The notes beneath the pieces are model-generated. The model was not told the DNA's origin. It was given only the letters and a program-made list of their open reading frames with translations, and ran no database searches. DNA of 64,000 nucleotides from Verrucomicrobiota bacterium (lineage in GTDB: Bacteria > Verrucomicrobiota > Verrucomicrobiia > Limisphaerales > J093): positions 372,001 to 436,000 of the forward strand of contig JADJWF010000003.1 of assembly GCA_016716505.1 (NCBI GenBank), in the 5' to 3' direction. A program made the position numbers and the translations under genes. Of the stretch, positions 26,130 through 36,704 are shown in pieces. The first letter of the stretch is position 1, and each line of letters begins with the position of its first letter.

Positions 26130-29100
26130 TCAGGATGGCTTGGGGGCGTCCGCCGGACGCGCCGGCGATTCGTCCTTCACACTGACACCGCGGGCCAAAA
26201 AGCGTTGGTAGATGAAGGACACCACGATCAGCACCAACGCCAGGCCGATGAGGGACCCGATTCGATACAGTCCCCCGAGGCGCCACAGGTCATGCAGGAA
26301 CAGCTTCACGATCGTGACCACGAGCAAGCCCATCCCGGCATAGCGCGCCGCCCGGGCATCGGCCCGGAAACCGATGCTCAGCAGCATGAAGGCGTACAGG
26401 CCCCACGCGAGTGAGTACGTCATGTCCTGCCCAAAACTGGCATTGAACTCAACGGTGAGGTTGCGGCCGGTCGAGAACCAGTCCGCGATCTGGATGTTGA
26501 GCAGGAGAAAGCCCAGCACGCCGGCACAGCCGTTGAGGATTGGGGCACCTTCACTCCCCGCACCCGGTCCCGCGGCGGGGCCAGCAGTCGCGCTCCTGCC
26601 AGCAGACAGGCAATGACGATCCCGTAGGTGTACAGGTACCAGTTGAGGATCCTGAGCTCACTGCGGGCCTGGTACTCGAAGACCGCAGGGTTCACGGCCA
26701 GCCGGACGAACGCCACGCCCAGCAACGCAATCCCCACCAGACGCAACCCCGGATGCGGCACCCGGTGGAACAACCACAACAGCGCCGCGCCCTCCAACGC
26801 CCAGCCCAACGTGAGCCATTGCCGGTCAAACTGTGTCGGAAAAATGAGCGTAACGAAGAACAGCGTCGCCCCGCCGAACCACGCGAGCAGCCGGAGGCGA
26901 TTGGCGCTCTCGGCGGACCAGGAGCGGGCCACCATCGCCAGCGCACCGGCTGACGGCAGCGCGAACAGCGCCGGAATCAACCCCATCGCCTCGCTCGGCC
27001 ACGCCAATTTCACCGCCCGGTACACCAGGAAGAAGTGCAGCGGCCCGGCCAGGGCCGAAGTGACCCACGGCAAAACGCGATTCGCGAGCGCCCCCCGAAA
27101 CACGAAAGGAAACACCGTGAAGATGGCGATGAACGCAACGTTCCACGCCACGGTAATCGCCGCCGCCTCGTTCGTGAAGCGGGCGCCAAGCCATACATAT
27201 TGCAGCGCCAGGACGCACGCCAAGCCAACTGGGGCGAGCACGTCGAGGTCGAGGCGGCGGGTCAGGATCAGCAGCAACACCACGAGTAACAGCGCCAGCC
27301 CAAAGATCGGAGTCGGATTTGCCGGCGGCAGCCTGACCACTGCCAGCATCAACAAGAGAAACGGGAGGATCGCCGAGCTGGCCGGTACTTGGGCCATCAC
27401 TTGGCGCTGGTCGCCCGAGGGCCTCAACCAGGGAGGCAGATCCCCGCCACCGGGGCCGCTGGCCGCCACTTCCAGCTTCGCGAGGACTTTCCCTCCGAGG
27501 CCAAGTCCGACGATGAAAAAGAAGACCGCAAACCCGCCGACCACCAAAAAGAATTCTGGTACCGCCGGGGGAATTGTTGCGAACAACAACCACGTCGCGA
27601 CCACCCCCGCCGTCAGCACCACCATCGCCAACACCCCCACGACCGCGCCGGTGAGCACGGCCAGCCCGATTGCCAGTCCGTTGACCAGCAGCACGACCGG
27701 CCAGATCAGCCACGGAACGGAGAAATCACGCAGCAGGGGAATCATCACGAGTACCAGCGCCAGCGCAGGGAAGACATGGCCCAACCACAGGCCACTACCG
27801 TCACCACTCAAGCGCGCCCGCAGAATCGGGAACACCGTGTGCAGTGCCGCAAACAGGAGGTAGGCCCCCAAGGCCCAATTCAGCAGTTCCATCGTCAACC
27901 GCCCACCGGTCCACGCGGCGAGGATAAGGAACGCCGCTGCCCCGGCCACGACGTGCGACATCCGGTAGCGGGCGTCCGCTTTGAGCGCGATCACGAGCAA
28001 CGGAAGGTCAGCCGCGAGCAAGAACAGCAGCAACACGCCCGGCCGGTCCCCTACCGCCGAGGCGGTGGCCAGCGAAAACGCGAAGGCGAACGTGACCAAT
28101 GGCAGGGCCACCCCGGGAAGGGTCAGCCAGTCGCTGACGCAATCCGCGCGTTTGGCGACAAGAAACGTGGCGAGAAAGAGGGCGTTAAACGCCGCGAAAA
28201 TGGCCAGGGCAATGAACGCCTTTTCCGAAGAGAAAAACCTGGCCGCCCAGCCCAACTGCATCAGTACGGTGCCGATAGCCGCCAGTCCGACCAAAAACTG
28301 CCAGCGGCGCTTCAACGCCACGGCGACGAGACCGGCATCCAGGAGCGCGATGTAACCGAACAACGCGAGTGGGTGATCTTCGCCGCTGGAAAGCAGCAGC
28401 GGCGTGAGGAAACCACCCACCAACCCAAGAACCGCTACGACGAGGGCCGGCAGGCGGACGGCGAGGAGAAACGCCGTCACCGTCACCACCGACATCAGGG
28501 CAAAAGCGGGTATCGCCCCAATCAGTCCGTAAAACCCGTGTGCCGCGAAACTGGCCGCGTACAAGACGACGACCCCGGTACCGCTCAGCGCGTGGGCCGT
28601 CACGGTGTACTCGGGGCGCCGATGCAGCCGCACCCCGCCCACCAGCAGACCCAGCCCGGTCAGAAAGCCCACAATCACGCGCAGTCCCGGCGAAATCCAC
28701 CCGTGATCGAACGAGTACTTCACGAAGAAAGCGACGGCGAGGAACAACGCCAGTCCCCCGACCCACGCGAACAGTTTCACCCCCATGAACTGCTCCCAAT
28801 TCAGTGGCGGGCGCTGCCGATCGGTTTCGACCAAACGATGCGGCCAATCCGAAGCGGCCGGTCGGCTGGTGGGCGTGCCGCTTGCGGCAGCCGGGCTGGT
28901 CGTCGCCGCGTTGGCCAGTGCGGGCTGGGTTTCGATCGCCGCCGGGGATACGCGCAACCCCTCGCTCCCAACCGCCGAGTCGGTCGCCGCCGTGTTGGAG
29001 CGAATCGGCTGAAGGACGGGCGGCAGGACCGTGATTGTCTCCCGGGGAGTGGCCGGGATTGCCCCACGAAATCCTTCGCCCGGGGCGCCGATTGCAGATT

Positions 29101-29287
29101 CGGCGGACGGCACGGCTTCGGTCGGGAACAGCCTCGGCGGTTCAGCAGGCAGCGTGGAGGTGGGCGCAGCGACCCGGCCAAATCTGTCCTCCAACCACCG
29201 CACCCGCCGCTGTAGCTCCAAGACGGCGAAGAACATCCAGACGAACACAACTACGATCGCGATTAGGATCAGGATGAAGAGTTCCAT
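26130..29287 (-). pseudogene. DUF2339 multi-spanning membrane protein, interrupted by a frameshift
   Basis: The long frame starts at ATG 29287 (MELFILILIAIVVVFVWMFF), has a short coiled region (LELQRRVRWLEDRFG) then a Pro/Ala-rich linker, and more than 20 hydrophobic helices with GVKLFAWVGGLALFLAVAFF typical of DUF2339. The frame breaks near 26546: the reading RGVKVPQSST drifts, whereas the natural continuation APILNGCAGVLGFLLLN lies in the next frame and runs to 26130. One missing G/C base (GGCC to GCC in VKVAPIL) repairs it, giving about 1050 residues. The break is in a G/C run, so I favour a consensus error over a true pseudogene. Confidence 0.85.
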
Positions 29288-29534
29288 GACGAAGGACCGT
29301 GGGTTAGTCGGCGACCCGCGCGCAGCAAGCGACCACCTTTTCCGCTGCCTTCGCTGCTCTGGCTGGTGGTTCACGGCGCTTCACGCCAACAAAGTACGGC
29401 GGATCCCCTTCGCCACCGAATTGAATTTTCTGAAGGACAAATTGCCGATCTCAATGCTCACCAGAGCCGTGCCGTCCGACGGACCCCAACTTGCCGCGGC
29501 CGGCACCGCCGAGGAGAACCGGAAGCCCGCTGGG

Positions 29535-32435
29535 CTACAGCTCGCTGCTGAACCGATAAGTCCCCGAGGCTACCGCCAGAACGACGCGACCCGGTTCTTC
29601 CTGGACCCGTTTCACCCCGGGCGCTCCCGCCAGCGGCTGCCCGTTTTCGCGGACCAAGGCCGCCGACCTCGCCGGCACAATGACCGTGGCTGAGGTGTTG
29701 GCTGGAACGGTCACTTCGAGTTCGAACTGATTCCCCGTCCGCTTCCACGCAGTCGCGATGGGACCGCGAATGCTGTCATAGCGGGCGCGAACCCAGTGAA
29801 TCGGCGGTACCTCGAGCGACGAATCGGGCGCGGGCGGACGGGGCGCGATCCGGATGCGCGCAAAGCCCGGTCCGTCGGTGTCCATCCCGGCGAGCGTGCG
29901 AAAGGCCCACTCCATGACCGCCCCAAACGCGTAGTGGCTGAAGCTGTTCATCGAGGCGTTCTGATCGCCGGCCGCGCCATTGAAACCATGCTCGGTGGTG
30001 AAACTGTCCCAGCGCTCCCACACCGTGGTCGCACCGTTGATCACCTCGTAGCCCCACGAGGGAAAGCGCCGGCTCTGGAAGAGTCGCGCGGCGAGGTCAT
30101 CGTAGCCGCCTTCACTGAGGGCGGGCAGCAGGTGCTTTGTCCCGAGGAAGCCCGTGGCCATGCGGACATCGTTTTTGGCGATTCGCTCGGCCAGGGCTGC
30201 GGCGAGGCCGGACCGCGTCGTCGCCGGAGCCTCGGCCAGCCGGAGCGCGAGCACGTGTGCGGTCTGGGTGCCCACGCTCAAGGTGCCGTCGGCGCCCAAG
30301 TAATCCTGCGCAAACTGGGCGGCCAGTCGCGCGTGCAGGTCGGCGTAAGCCGCGGCCTCGGTATCACGGCCAATGGCCCGCGCCATCTCGGACATCAATC
30401 GCGCATCCTGTGTGAAATAGGCCGCGTCAATCAGTTCGATGGGGGTTGGCTCGTTGAGATTTAGCCAGTCGCCCCACGTGTTGCCGTCGGCCTTGCCGCG
30501 CAGGTCGGGCGCGCGTTGCTTGCGCCACTCCATGAAGCGGGTCATCGAGTTCCAGTGGCGCTCGATGACGCGCCGATCGCCGTACACCTGCCAGATTGTG
30601 TGCGGGCAGATGATGCCGGCGTCTGTCCAGGCCGTGCCCCAGGTCTGACCGGGCGCCCCGTGCCCCATCGGGTAAGGACAGTAGTCGGGATAGGCCCCGA
30701 AGTCGCGCTGCGCCTCTTCGACGTCGTCCAGCCACTTGGTGAAGAAGGCGGCTACGTCGGCGTTGAAGGTGGCAGTCCGAATGTAGATCTGCGCGTCGCC
30801 CATCCAGCCGAGGCGCTCGTCACGTTGCGGACAGTCGGTCGGGATCTCGATGAAGTTGGCGCGTTGGGTCCACACGGTGTTCTTCCAAAAGCGGCTCATC
30901 ACCTCATCCGAGCAGGCAAACTCGCCGGTCAACGGGGTGTCGTTGTGGAGCACCAGCCCGGTCACTGTGTCGAGGGTGGGGCGGCCCGGCAACCCGGTGA
31001 TCTCAACAAACTGAAAGCCATGATAGGTGAATCGCGGTGTCCACGTCTCTCCGTCTGGATCCCCGCGCAACGTGTAAAAGTCCGTGGCCCGCGCGCGCCG
31101 GAGGTTTTCCGTCATCAAGCGGCCGTCGGGGTGCAGCATCTCGCCGAACCGGAGTCGCAGCCGGGTTCCCGCCTCACCCTTGACGTGGAGACGCACATTG
31201 CCGGCGAAATTCTGCCCGAAGTCGAAGACGTACACCCCGGGAGCCGGCTCGGTCAGCCGCCGCGCCTTCAATTCTTCAGTCACGCGTATCGGCGGCGCCG
31301 CGTAGGCTTGGAGACGGGGCGGCTTGCGGAATCCCAGTTCCACCTCCCGGTCTCCGCAGTTGTCCGAGAAGATCGCCCGGGTGCTGCCGTTGTCGGCAGC
31401 GCGAATGGCGTTCTCCCAACGCCAGGGACGGTCCGGACCTCGTGCCCCGACTCGCGTCTCCGCCGGGCGACACCAGTGCGGATCCTCCTGCCGCGCGTCG
31501 AAGGCTTCGCCCATGATCAGGTCCGCTTCGCGAATTGGTCCGTCAGCGCTCACCTGCCAGGTGGGGTCCGTGGCCACGATGTCCCGGGAGCCGTCTTCGT
31601 ACTCGAGCTCGAGTTGCACCAGGAGTGCCGGCGTCTTCCCGTAGAAGTAGCGGCCCGCGCGGTTCGGCCCGTAACCCACCAGCAATCCGTACCCGACGTA
31701 GCCCGCGTACCAGCCCTCGGCGACGATCGCGCCGAGGCAGTTCTCCCCGCGCCGTACTTGCCCGGTGACATCGTGCGTTCGGTAATAGGCGCGCCGGTGA
31801 TAGTCCGACCAGCCGGGCTCGAACCACGCGTCGCCAATTCGCTGCCCGTTCAGATGGAGTTCAACCAGTCCGAGCGCCGCGGCGTACACGGTCGCCCGCT
31901 TCACTGGACGGGCAGCCGTGAAACCTTTCCGGTAGTGGCGGGCCGGCGGCAGAAATAGCGTGTCCCGGCTCTGGTGCAGCGGTTGATCGTCCCGGTGGGA
32001 AATCCACTCCCCCTTCCAGTCGCTGGGAGATAGCAAGCCCATGCTCCAGGAGGCTGTCGGGCTCCACTCCGAGGCACGGCCAGCCCGGTCCCAGACGCGC
32101 ACCGCCCAGAAGCATCTCTGCCGCGAGGTCAGCGGCTGGCCGCCGTACTCGATGTTCACCGTCTCGCCAGACTCCACGCGACCGGAGTCCCACAGGTCGC
32201 CCTCGCGGGCCGCCAGTTTATCCGGACTGCTGGCCACGAGGATCTGCCGGGCGGACTGGCGTTGGTCGCGCTCATCCGAAGCCACGATCCACGACAAGCG
32301 CGGGCGGATTTCGTCCAAGCCCGCCGGATTGGCGAGGTATTCTGTGCGCAGCCGCTCGGGCTTCAAACCCGCCTGCCCGTAAAAGACAGCCAACCAACAC
32401 GCCGAGCCAATCCAAACCAAAAACCTCATGTTCAT
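29535..32435 (-). CDS. Secreted GH78 alpha-L-rhamnosidase
   Basis: The protein has 966 residues and an N-terminal hydrophobic export signal (LVWIGSACWLAVFYGQAG). It has the full GH78 layout: an Ig-like start (LRTEYLANPAGLDEIRPRLSW), N-terminal beta-sandwich domains (ASEWSPTASWSMGLL; WRPAR, AGRYFYGKTPALLVQLEL), and the catalytic alpha/alpha barrel with DCPQRDERLGWMGDAQ, plus TWGTAWTDAGIICPHT and WERWDSFTTEHGFNGAAGDQNASMNSFSHYAFG (split motifs). It removes terminal rhamnose from pectin, rhamnan or glycosides, probably in the periplasm. It is 42 bases downstream of the zinc-ribbon-like gene. Confidence 0.92.
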   Translation of the reverse strand: MNMRFLVWIGSACWLAVFYGQAGLKPERLRTEYLANPAGLDEIRPRLSWIVASDERDQRQSARQILVASSPDKLAAREGDLWDSGRVESGETVNIEYGGQPLTSRQRCFWAVRVWDRAGRASEWSPTASWSMGLLSPSDWKGEWISHRDDQPLHQSRDTLFLPPARHYRKGFTAARPVKRATVYAAALGLVELHLNGQRIGDAWFEPGWSDYHRRAYYRTHDVTGQVRRGENCLGAIVAEGWYAGYVGYGLLVGYGPNRAGRYFYGKTPALLVQLELEYEDGSRDIVATDPTWQVSADGPIREADLIMGEAFDARQEDPHWCRPAETRVGARGPDRPWRWENAIRAADNGSTRAIFSDNCGDREVELGFRKPPRLQAYAAPPIRVTEELKARRLTEPAPGVYVFDFGQNFAGNVRLHVKGEAGTRLRLRFGEMLHPDGRLMTENLRRARATDFYTLRGDPDGETWTPRFTYHGFQFVEITGLPGRPTLDTVTGLVLHNDTPLTGEFACSDEVMSRFWKNTVWTQRANFIEIPTDCPQRDERLGWMGDAQIYIRTATFNADVAAFFTKWLDDVEEAQRDFGAYPDYCPYPMGHGAPGQTWGTAWTDAGIICPHTIWQVYGDRRVIERHWNSMTRFMEWRKQRAPDLRGKADGNTWGDWLNLNEPTPIELIDAAYFTQDARLMSEMARAIGRDTEAAAYADLHARLAAQFAQDYLGADGTLSVGTQTAHVLALRLAEAPATTRSGLAAALAERIAKNDVRMATGFLGTKHLLPALSEGGYDDLAARLFQSRRFPSWGYEVINGATTVWERWDSFTTEHGFNGAAGDQNASMNSFSHYAFGAVMEWAFRTLAGMDTDGPGFARIRIAPRPPAPDSSLEVPPIHWVRARYDSIRGPIATAWKRTGNQFELEVTVPANTSATVIVPARSAALVRENGQPLAGAPGVKRVQEEPGRVVLAVASGTYRFSSEL

Positions 32436-32477
32436 AGGGCCTCCCCAACCACGCGCTCAAGTCGTGTGCGGCCGCGG

Positions 32478-33086
32478 TCAGACTTCGATATCCTCCGGTT
32501 GCACTTCGAGGCATTCATCCTGGTCTTCCCAAACCACGGCGGGAAATTCATCAGTCAGGCGGGGCACCAACTCGCACGCGGCCCGCGCGAGCAACCCTTC
32601 AGCTTTTTTCGCCGCGTCTTCGAACGCGCGGTTGTAATCGCGGACGCGTTGCTGCTCGTGATCGTCCCAGTGGGCCACGGCGTGAACGGGGCGATAGTCA
32701 GCCGCCCATTCCTCCAAGGCATGCCGGAGATCAGCCGGCAAATCCCCACACGCGACAGCGGTACCCCCGCAATGCACACAAACCAGACCGCTCTCCGCCA
32801 CGTCACGGGTCAGCATCGGCAACAGCGGCGCGCGGCAGCAAGGGGCGACCGGATACGCGGCGGGGATCGTGGCCAGCCGCTTCAGCCAGATTTGGCGATC
32901 GTGCGCGACCTGCGCCCCCACCCGGTAGGCAGCCATCAGCGGATGCGAGGCGCGCCAGCCGCGCCCGAGGAAGAGACCGACGGTTTGCGCCATCCAGCGC
33001 GCCAAGGTCAGGTCGTCGAACCCGCGAAACACCTGCGCATACTCCTCCCACAAGGGATCAACGGGTCTGTCCGGGTTATGCGACAT
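32478..33086 (-). CDS. Uncharacterised cytoplasmic protein with cysteine pairs
   Basis: The protein has 202 residues; ATG 33086 is chosen because upstream codons are Arg/Ala-rich and unlike the rest. It contains APCCRAPLL and CVHCGG, spaced as a potential zinc ribbon, and an acidic C-terminus (WEDQDECLEVQPEDIEV). No signal or membrane segment. I do not recognise the family; size and cysteines suggest a zinc-binding accessory protein. It lies between a sugar-isomerase-like gene and the rhamnosidase in one minus-strand unit. Confidence 0.7.
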   Translation of the reverse strand: MSHNPDRPVDPLWEEYAQVFRGFDDLTLARWMAQTVGLFLGRGWRASHPLMAAYRVGAQVAHDRQIWLKRLATIPAAYPVAPCCRAPLLPMLTRDVAESGLVCVHCGGTAVACGDLPADLRHALEEWAADYRPVHAVAHWDDHEQQRVRDYNRAFEDAAKKAEGLLARAACELVPRLTDEFPAVVWEDQDECLEVQPEDIEV

Positions 33087-33170
33087 CGCAGTTGAGGTTA
33101 GGCGGCGGGCGCGGCGAGCAAAGCCGAAAACAGGTCGGCAACCGGGCCTGCCGGGCACGCGCTTGCGTGC

Positions 33171-34067
33171 CTACCGTCCGCCTTGCTGCCCGGCCTGAAG
33201 TTCGCGAACCAGCCGCTCGAGCCGGCGGCCGTACTCGACGTAGCTGCTGTACTGGGCCTCCGCCGAGGACTGAACCGAGGCGTCATGGAAAACCACCGCC
33301 AGATGCGGCTCGATGGAGATGCCGCCGTTGAAGCCCCGGCTCAGAGCGTCGCGTAGGATGTCGCGCACGCGGCCATCGCCCTCGCCCGGCCAGTGGTAAT
33401 CGGCGTCGTTCTTCGCCGGATTCCACGTGGCATCCTTGACGTGGATATGCGCGGTCACGTCGCGCACCTTGGTCCAGAATTCCCAGGGATCCTGCCTGGG
33501 CCAGGGCTTCGGCCGCGACCGGTCGGCGTTGAAAATGGGATTGGCTGTGTCGAACACCCATTTCAGGCCCGGCACGCGCTCCAGCAGTTCCAAGGCGTGC
33601 CGCCAACTCATCCCGCCGTGGTTCATGCAGTTCTCGTGAACTGGCTGCAGGCCGGCGTCGAGAAAGCGCCGCGTCACCTCGTGTACCCGTTCAAACACCT
33701 GCGGAGGGATTGCGTCGGCGTCGTCCGCCGGCTTGAAGCTCATGATGCGAATGAGCTTGGTGCCCAGGCGCTGCATTCTCGGGATGGCGCGCTCGACCTC
33801 CGCCAGCGTTACCTCGAAGGGCGTTGCCACGGTTTTCGCCCAGTTCATGATTGTGGACCCGAAACAGCAGACGCCCACGCCTGCCTCCTGGAGCTTGCCC
33901 ACCACGATTTCAAAAGCCGCCTCGGGAATGTCGTGTAGATTGGCCTTCTGGAACCCCGGCACCTCCACCGCCCGCATCTCGATGCTTTTCCATCCCAATT
34001 CGCGCGTGGCCAGGATCTGTGCGTCAATTCCCGCGCCGGCTTCATCAGCAATTCCCGTGAGATACAT
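33171..34067 (-). CDS. Sugar phosphate isomerase/epimerase (xylose-isomerase-like TIM barrel)
   Basis: The protein has 298 residues; ATG 34067 fits the family start MYLTGIADEAGAGIDAQI. TIM-barrel markers: GWKSIEMR, FGSTIMNWAK, PVHENCMNHGG, WVFDTANPIF, HIHVKDATW and GGISIEPH, which supply the usual Glu/His/Asp/Glu metal site. Family members isomerise or epimerise sugars and inositols. Upstream of the rhamnosidase it might process a released sugar, though the pathway is not shown. Divergent from purS across 133 bases. Confidence 0.87.
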   Translation of the reverse strand: MYLTGIADEAGAGIDAQILATRELGWKSIEMRAVEVPGFQKANLHDIPEAAFEIVVGKLQEAGVGVCCFGSTIMNWAKTVATPFEVTLAEVERAIPRMQRLGTKLIRIMSFKPADDADAIPPQVFERVHEVTRRFLDAGLQPVHENCMNHGGMSWRHALELLERVPGLKWVFDTANPIFNADRSRPKPWPRQDPWEFWTKVRDVTAHIHVKDATWNPAKNDADYHWPGEGDGRVRDILRDALSRGFNGGISIEPHLAVVFHDASVQSSAEAQYSSYVEYGRRLERLVRELQAGQQGGR

Positions 34068-34200
34068 GGCGATTGTGTGTTGTCGCGGCCGAGCAAACCA
34101 CCGGCCCGCGGCCCGCGCAAGCCTGCCAGTTTCCACTGGCTACCGCGAAGCCCTCCCGACAACATCCGGGCGTGCCGCCGGCCGCGGCTTCGACTGAGGC

Positions 34201-34443
34201 ATGAAAGCAAAGATCATTATCACCCCGAAAAAGGCTGTGGTGGATCCCCAGGGCAAGACGGTGCAGTCCGCCCTGGCGCACCTCGGTTACCAGGGCGTCA
34301 CGGCGGTTCACGTCGGCAAGTACCTCGAGATTGATCTCGCTCCCGGCACCGATCCCGCGGCCGCCCGCCAGGCACTCGAGGAGGCATGCCACAAGTTTCT
34401 CAGCAATCCCATCATCGAGGATTACCGGCTCGAGATCGAATAG
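34201..34443 (+). CDS. purS: Phosphoribosylformylglycinamidine synthase subunit PurS
   Basis: The protein has 80 residues, the usual PurS length. Opening MKAKIIITPKKAVVDPQGKT and the middle SALAHLGYQGVTAVHVGKYLEI are characteristic, with the C-terminal KFLSNPIIEDYRLEI. PurS bridges PurQ and PurL in the FGAM synthase complex of purine synthesis. It is followed by purQ after 20 bases; purL is not adjacent in this window. Confidence 0.95.
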   Translation: MKAKIIITPKKAVVDPQGKTVQSALAHLGYQGVTAVHVGKYLEIDLAPGTDPAAARQALEEACHKFLSNPIIEDYRLEIE

Positions 34444-34463
34444 CCATCCTCGAACGGTCTCCC

Positions 34464-35174
34464 ATGCGCTTTGCCGTCCTGCAATTCCCCGCCTCGAACT
34501 GCGACCAGGACGCCGTCCACGCCGTGCGCGTCCTCGGTCACGAGGCGGACTACGTCTGGCACAAGGAAACCTCGTTGGGAGCGGCGGACGCGGTGATCGT
34601 CCCGGGCGGGTTCAGCTACGGGGACTACCTGCGCACGGGTGCGATTGCCCGTTTCAGTCCGGTGATGGGCGCCGTGCGGGAGTTCGCCGCCAGCGGCGGG
34701 CTGGTTTTGGGAATCTGCAACGGTTTCCAGATCTTGTGTGAAGCCGGGCTGCTCCCTGGGGCGCTGGTTCGCAACCGCTCGCTGCAGTTCCGCTGCGAAC
34801 ACGTGTTCTTGAAGACCGCCACCCACGATTCCCCGTTCACCCGGCGCATCCCTCCGGGCAAGGTACTGCGGATCCCGATCGCCCACGGAGAGGGCTGCTA
34901 CTTCGCCGACGAAGCGACGCTCGCCGCACTCAGGGCGAACAACCAGATTCTCTGGCAATACTGCTCGGCCAGAGGCGAATTGACGGATGAAGCCAACCCC
35001 AACGGCTCACTCCTGAATATCGCCGGCATCTGCAACGCCGGCCGCAACGTCGCGGGACTCATGCCCCATCCCGAGCGGGCCTGCGAACCCATCCTTGGAA
35101 GCGACGACGGTCGGTTCATTTTCGAGAGCATGTTGGAGACGCTGACGGATCGCGCCCGGGCAAAAGCCGCGTAG
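34464..35174 (+). CDS. purQ: FGAM synthase glutaminase subunit PurQ
   Basis: The protein has 236 residues. Class I glutamine amidotransferase features: FPASNCDQDAV, VPGGFSYGDYLR, nucleophile Cys85 in LGICNGFQIL, and His202/Glu204 in MPHPERA. It hydrolyses glutamine and channels ammonia to PurL with PurS as adaptor. The ATG at 34464 agrees with the family start (MRFAVLQFPASNCD). Downstream 135 bases before the haem/CHRD gene contain no clear terminator. Confidence 0.95.
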   Translation: MRFAVLQFPASNCDQDAVHAVRVLGHEADYVWHKETSLGAADAVIVPGGFSYGDYLRTGAIARFSPVMGAVREFAASGGLVLGICNGFQILCEAGLLPGALVRNRSLQFRCEHVFLKTATHDSPFTRRIPPGKVLRIPIAHGEGCYFADEATLAALRANNQILWQYCSARGELTDEANPNGSLLNIAGICNAGRNVAGLMPHPERACEPILGSDDGRFIFESMLETLTDRARAKAA

Positions 35175-35309
35175 CCTCCTTGGCCACCAGGGCGGTGGAT
35201 CTTGGTTGAGACCGACGCTTTATCCAGCAGGGGGGTTGACCACCGGCGGATCGGCGTTAAGAGTTTTGGCACTTGGCGACCGACAAACCAGCTAACGCCA
35301 CTCCGAAGT

Positions 35310-36527
35310 ATGCTTAATCAGACATCCCGACTGACCTCCCTCGTCATCGCCCTCGGCCTGTGGGTTGCCGTCCCCGACGCCGCGGCGCGCAGCTTCCGCG
35401 TCAACCAGTTACCCAATGGCAATGTTTTCGGCTGCGCCAACTGCCACGTCTCCGCCGGGGGCGGAGGAGCCCGCAATCCCTTTGGCCAGGCGGTTGGAGC
35501 CATTACTGGAAGCAGTTCGGCCGCGTTTTGGTCCGCCTCGTTGGCCGCGTTGGATTCCGACGGCGACGGCTTCTCCAACGGATTTGAGCTTGGCGACCCG
35601 GAGGGCGATGGAACCGTCATTCCGGGATGGCGCGTGACGAATCCCGGCTCCGCCGCCAGCCGGCCGCAAAATGCTGCGCCCACGGTGGCCATTACTGCAC
35701 CAGCCAACAATGCGACCCTGACCGCCCCCGCCGTGGTGACGATTACGGCGGACGCCGCCGATTCCGACGGCACGGTCGCCAGCGTCGAGTTTCTCAACAA
35801 CGGCCTTCCCTTGGGGAGCGATTCGACCAGTCCCTACTCCTGGCTCGCCGACCTGCCGGTCGGAAGCCACGTGCTCACTGCCCGGGCCACGGACAACCTT
35901 GGAGCGAGCGCAACTTCGGCACCGATTAACGTGACCGTGGTGGCGCCACCCCCCATTAGCTTGAATCCGCCCACGTTGGCGGCGGGCAACCTGGTCGTCA
36001 CGTGGACCGGTGGTGGCGGGCCCTTCCTCGTCGAGACAAAGAGTGACCTCGCGCAAGCTTGGCCCGGTCAGGTCCAGGGGGTCACCGAGCGGTCCGCACA
36101 AGTTCCTGCAGGCGGCGCGGCGGGGTTTGTCCGGGTGGCGGACACGGCGGTGATCGGCCCGCTGGCCCTGACCTCCACCCTCTCCGGCGCCAACGAGCGC
36201 CCCACCCCCGTGGTCTCGCCGGGTACAGGTTCTGGCACGTTCAGTCTGGACGGCAGCACCCTGACTTTGACCATCACCTACTCCGGGCTCTCGGGCCCGG
36301 CGACCGCCGCCCATATCCACGGACCGGCCGGCCCCGAGGAGAACGCGCCAATGATGATCAACCTCGCTCCCTTTCACTCCGGGGCATTCGGGACCAGCGG
36401 AACGATGGCCGGCAGCGTGATCCTCACTCCCGAACAGAAGGCCGCACTGCTCACCGGTCGCACGTACGTCAACATCCACACGGCGAATTTCCCAGCCGGC
36501 GAGATTCGCGGGCAGATTCTCCGGTGA
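35310..36527 (+). CDS. Secreted monohaem protein with Ig-like and CHRD domains
   Basis: The protein has 405 residues; ATG 35310. A signal peptide (LVIALGLWVAVPDAAA) is followed by a single c-type haem motif CANCH at 42-46 within NVFGCANCHVSAGGG, a Ca-binding-like DSDGDGFSNGFELGDPEGDG, one bacterial Ig-like domain (PTVAITAPANNATLTAP, VEFLNNGLPLG), and a C-terminal CHRD domain (LSGANERPTP, HIHGPAG, NIHTANFPAGEIRGQI). A haem at the mature N-terminus fits a secreted or surface electron carrier. It directly precedes the multihaem and barrel genes, so I group it with them, though the 177-base gap to the next gene leaves this unproven. Confidence 0.88.
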   Translation: MLNQTSRLTSLVIALGLWVAVPDAAARSFRVNQLPNGNVFGCANCHVSAGGGGARNPFGQAVGAITGSSSAAFWSASLAALDSDGDGFSNGFELGDPEGDGTVIPGWRVTNPGSAASRPQNAAPTVAITAPANNATLTAPAVVTITADAADSDGTVASVEFLNNGLPLGSDSTSPYSWLADLPVGSHVLTARATDNLGASATSAPINVTVVAPPPISLNPPTLAAGNLVVTWTGGGGPFLVETKSDLAQAWPGQVQGVTERSAQVPAGGAAGFVRVADTAVIGPLALTSTLSGANERPTPVVSPGTGSGTFSLDGSTLTLTITYSGLSGPATAAHIHGPAGPEENAPMMINLAPFHSGAFGTSGTMAGSVILTPEQKAALLTGRTYVNIHTANFPAGEIRGQILR

Positions 36528-36704
36528 GCGCGGTCCGACCTCGGGTCGCCGCTGCACCCCGCGCGTGTTTTTCGGCGTCGCCCGGCGGGAAAGCATCCAC
36601 GTCGTTTCGCCGCGGCGTCGCATAAGAATCAGCGGGCGGCGTCATTACTCTTGCTTTCTGCCGTTCCTGCCCGCAGCGTCCGGGCCGTCGTCTGCCCGTA
36701 ACCC

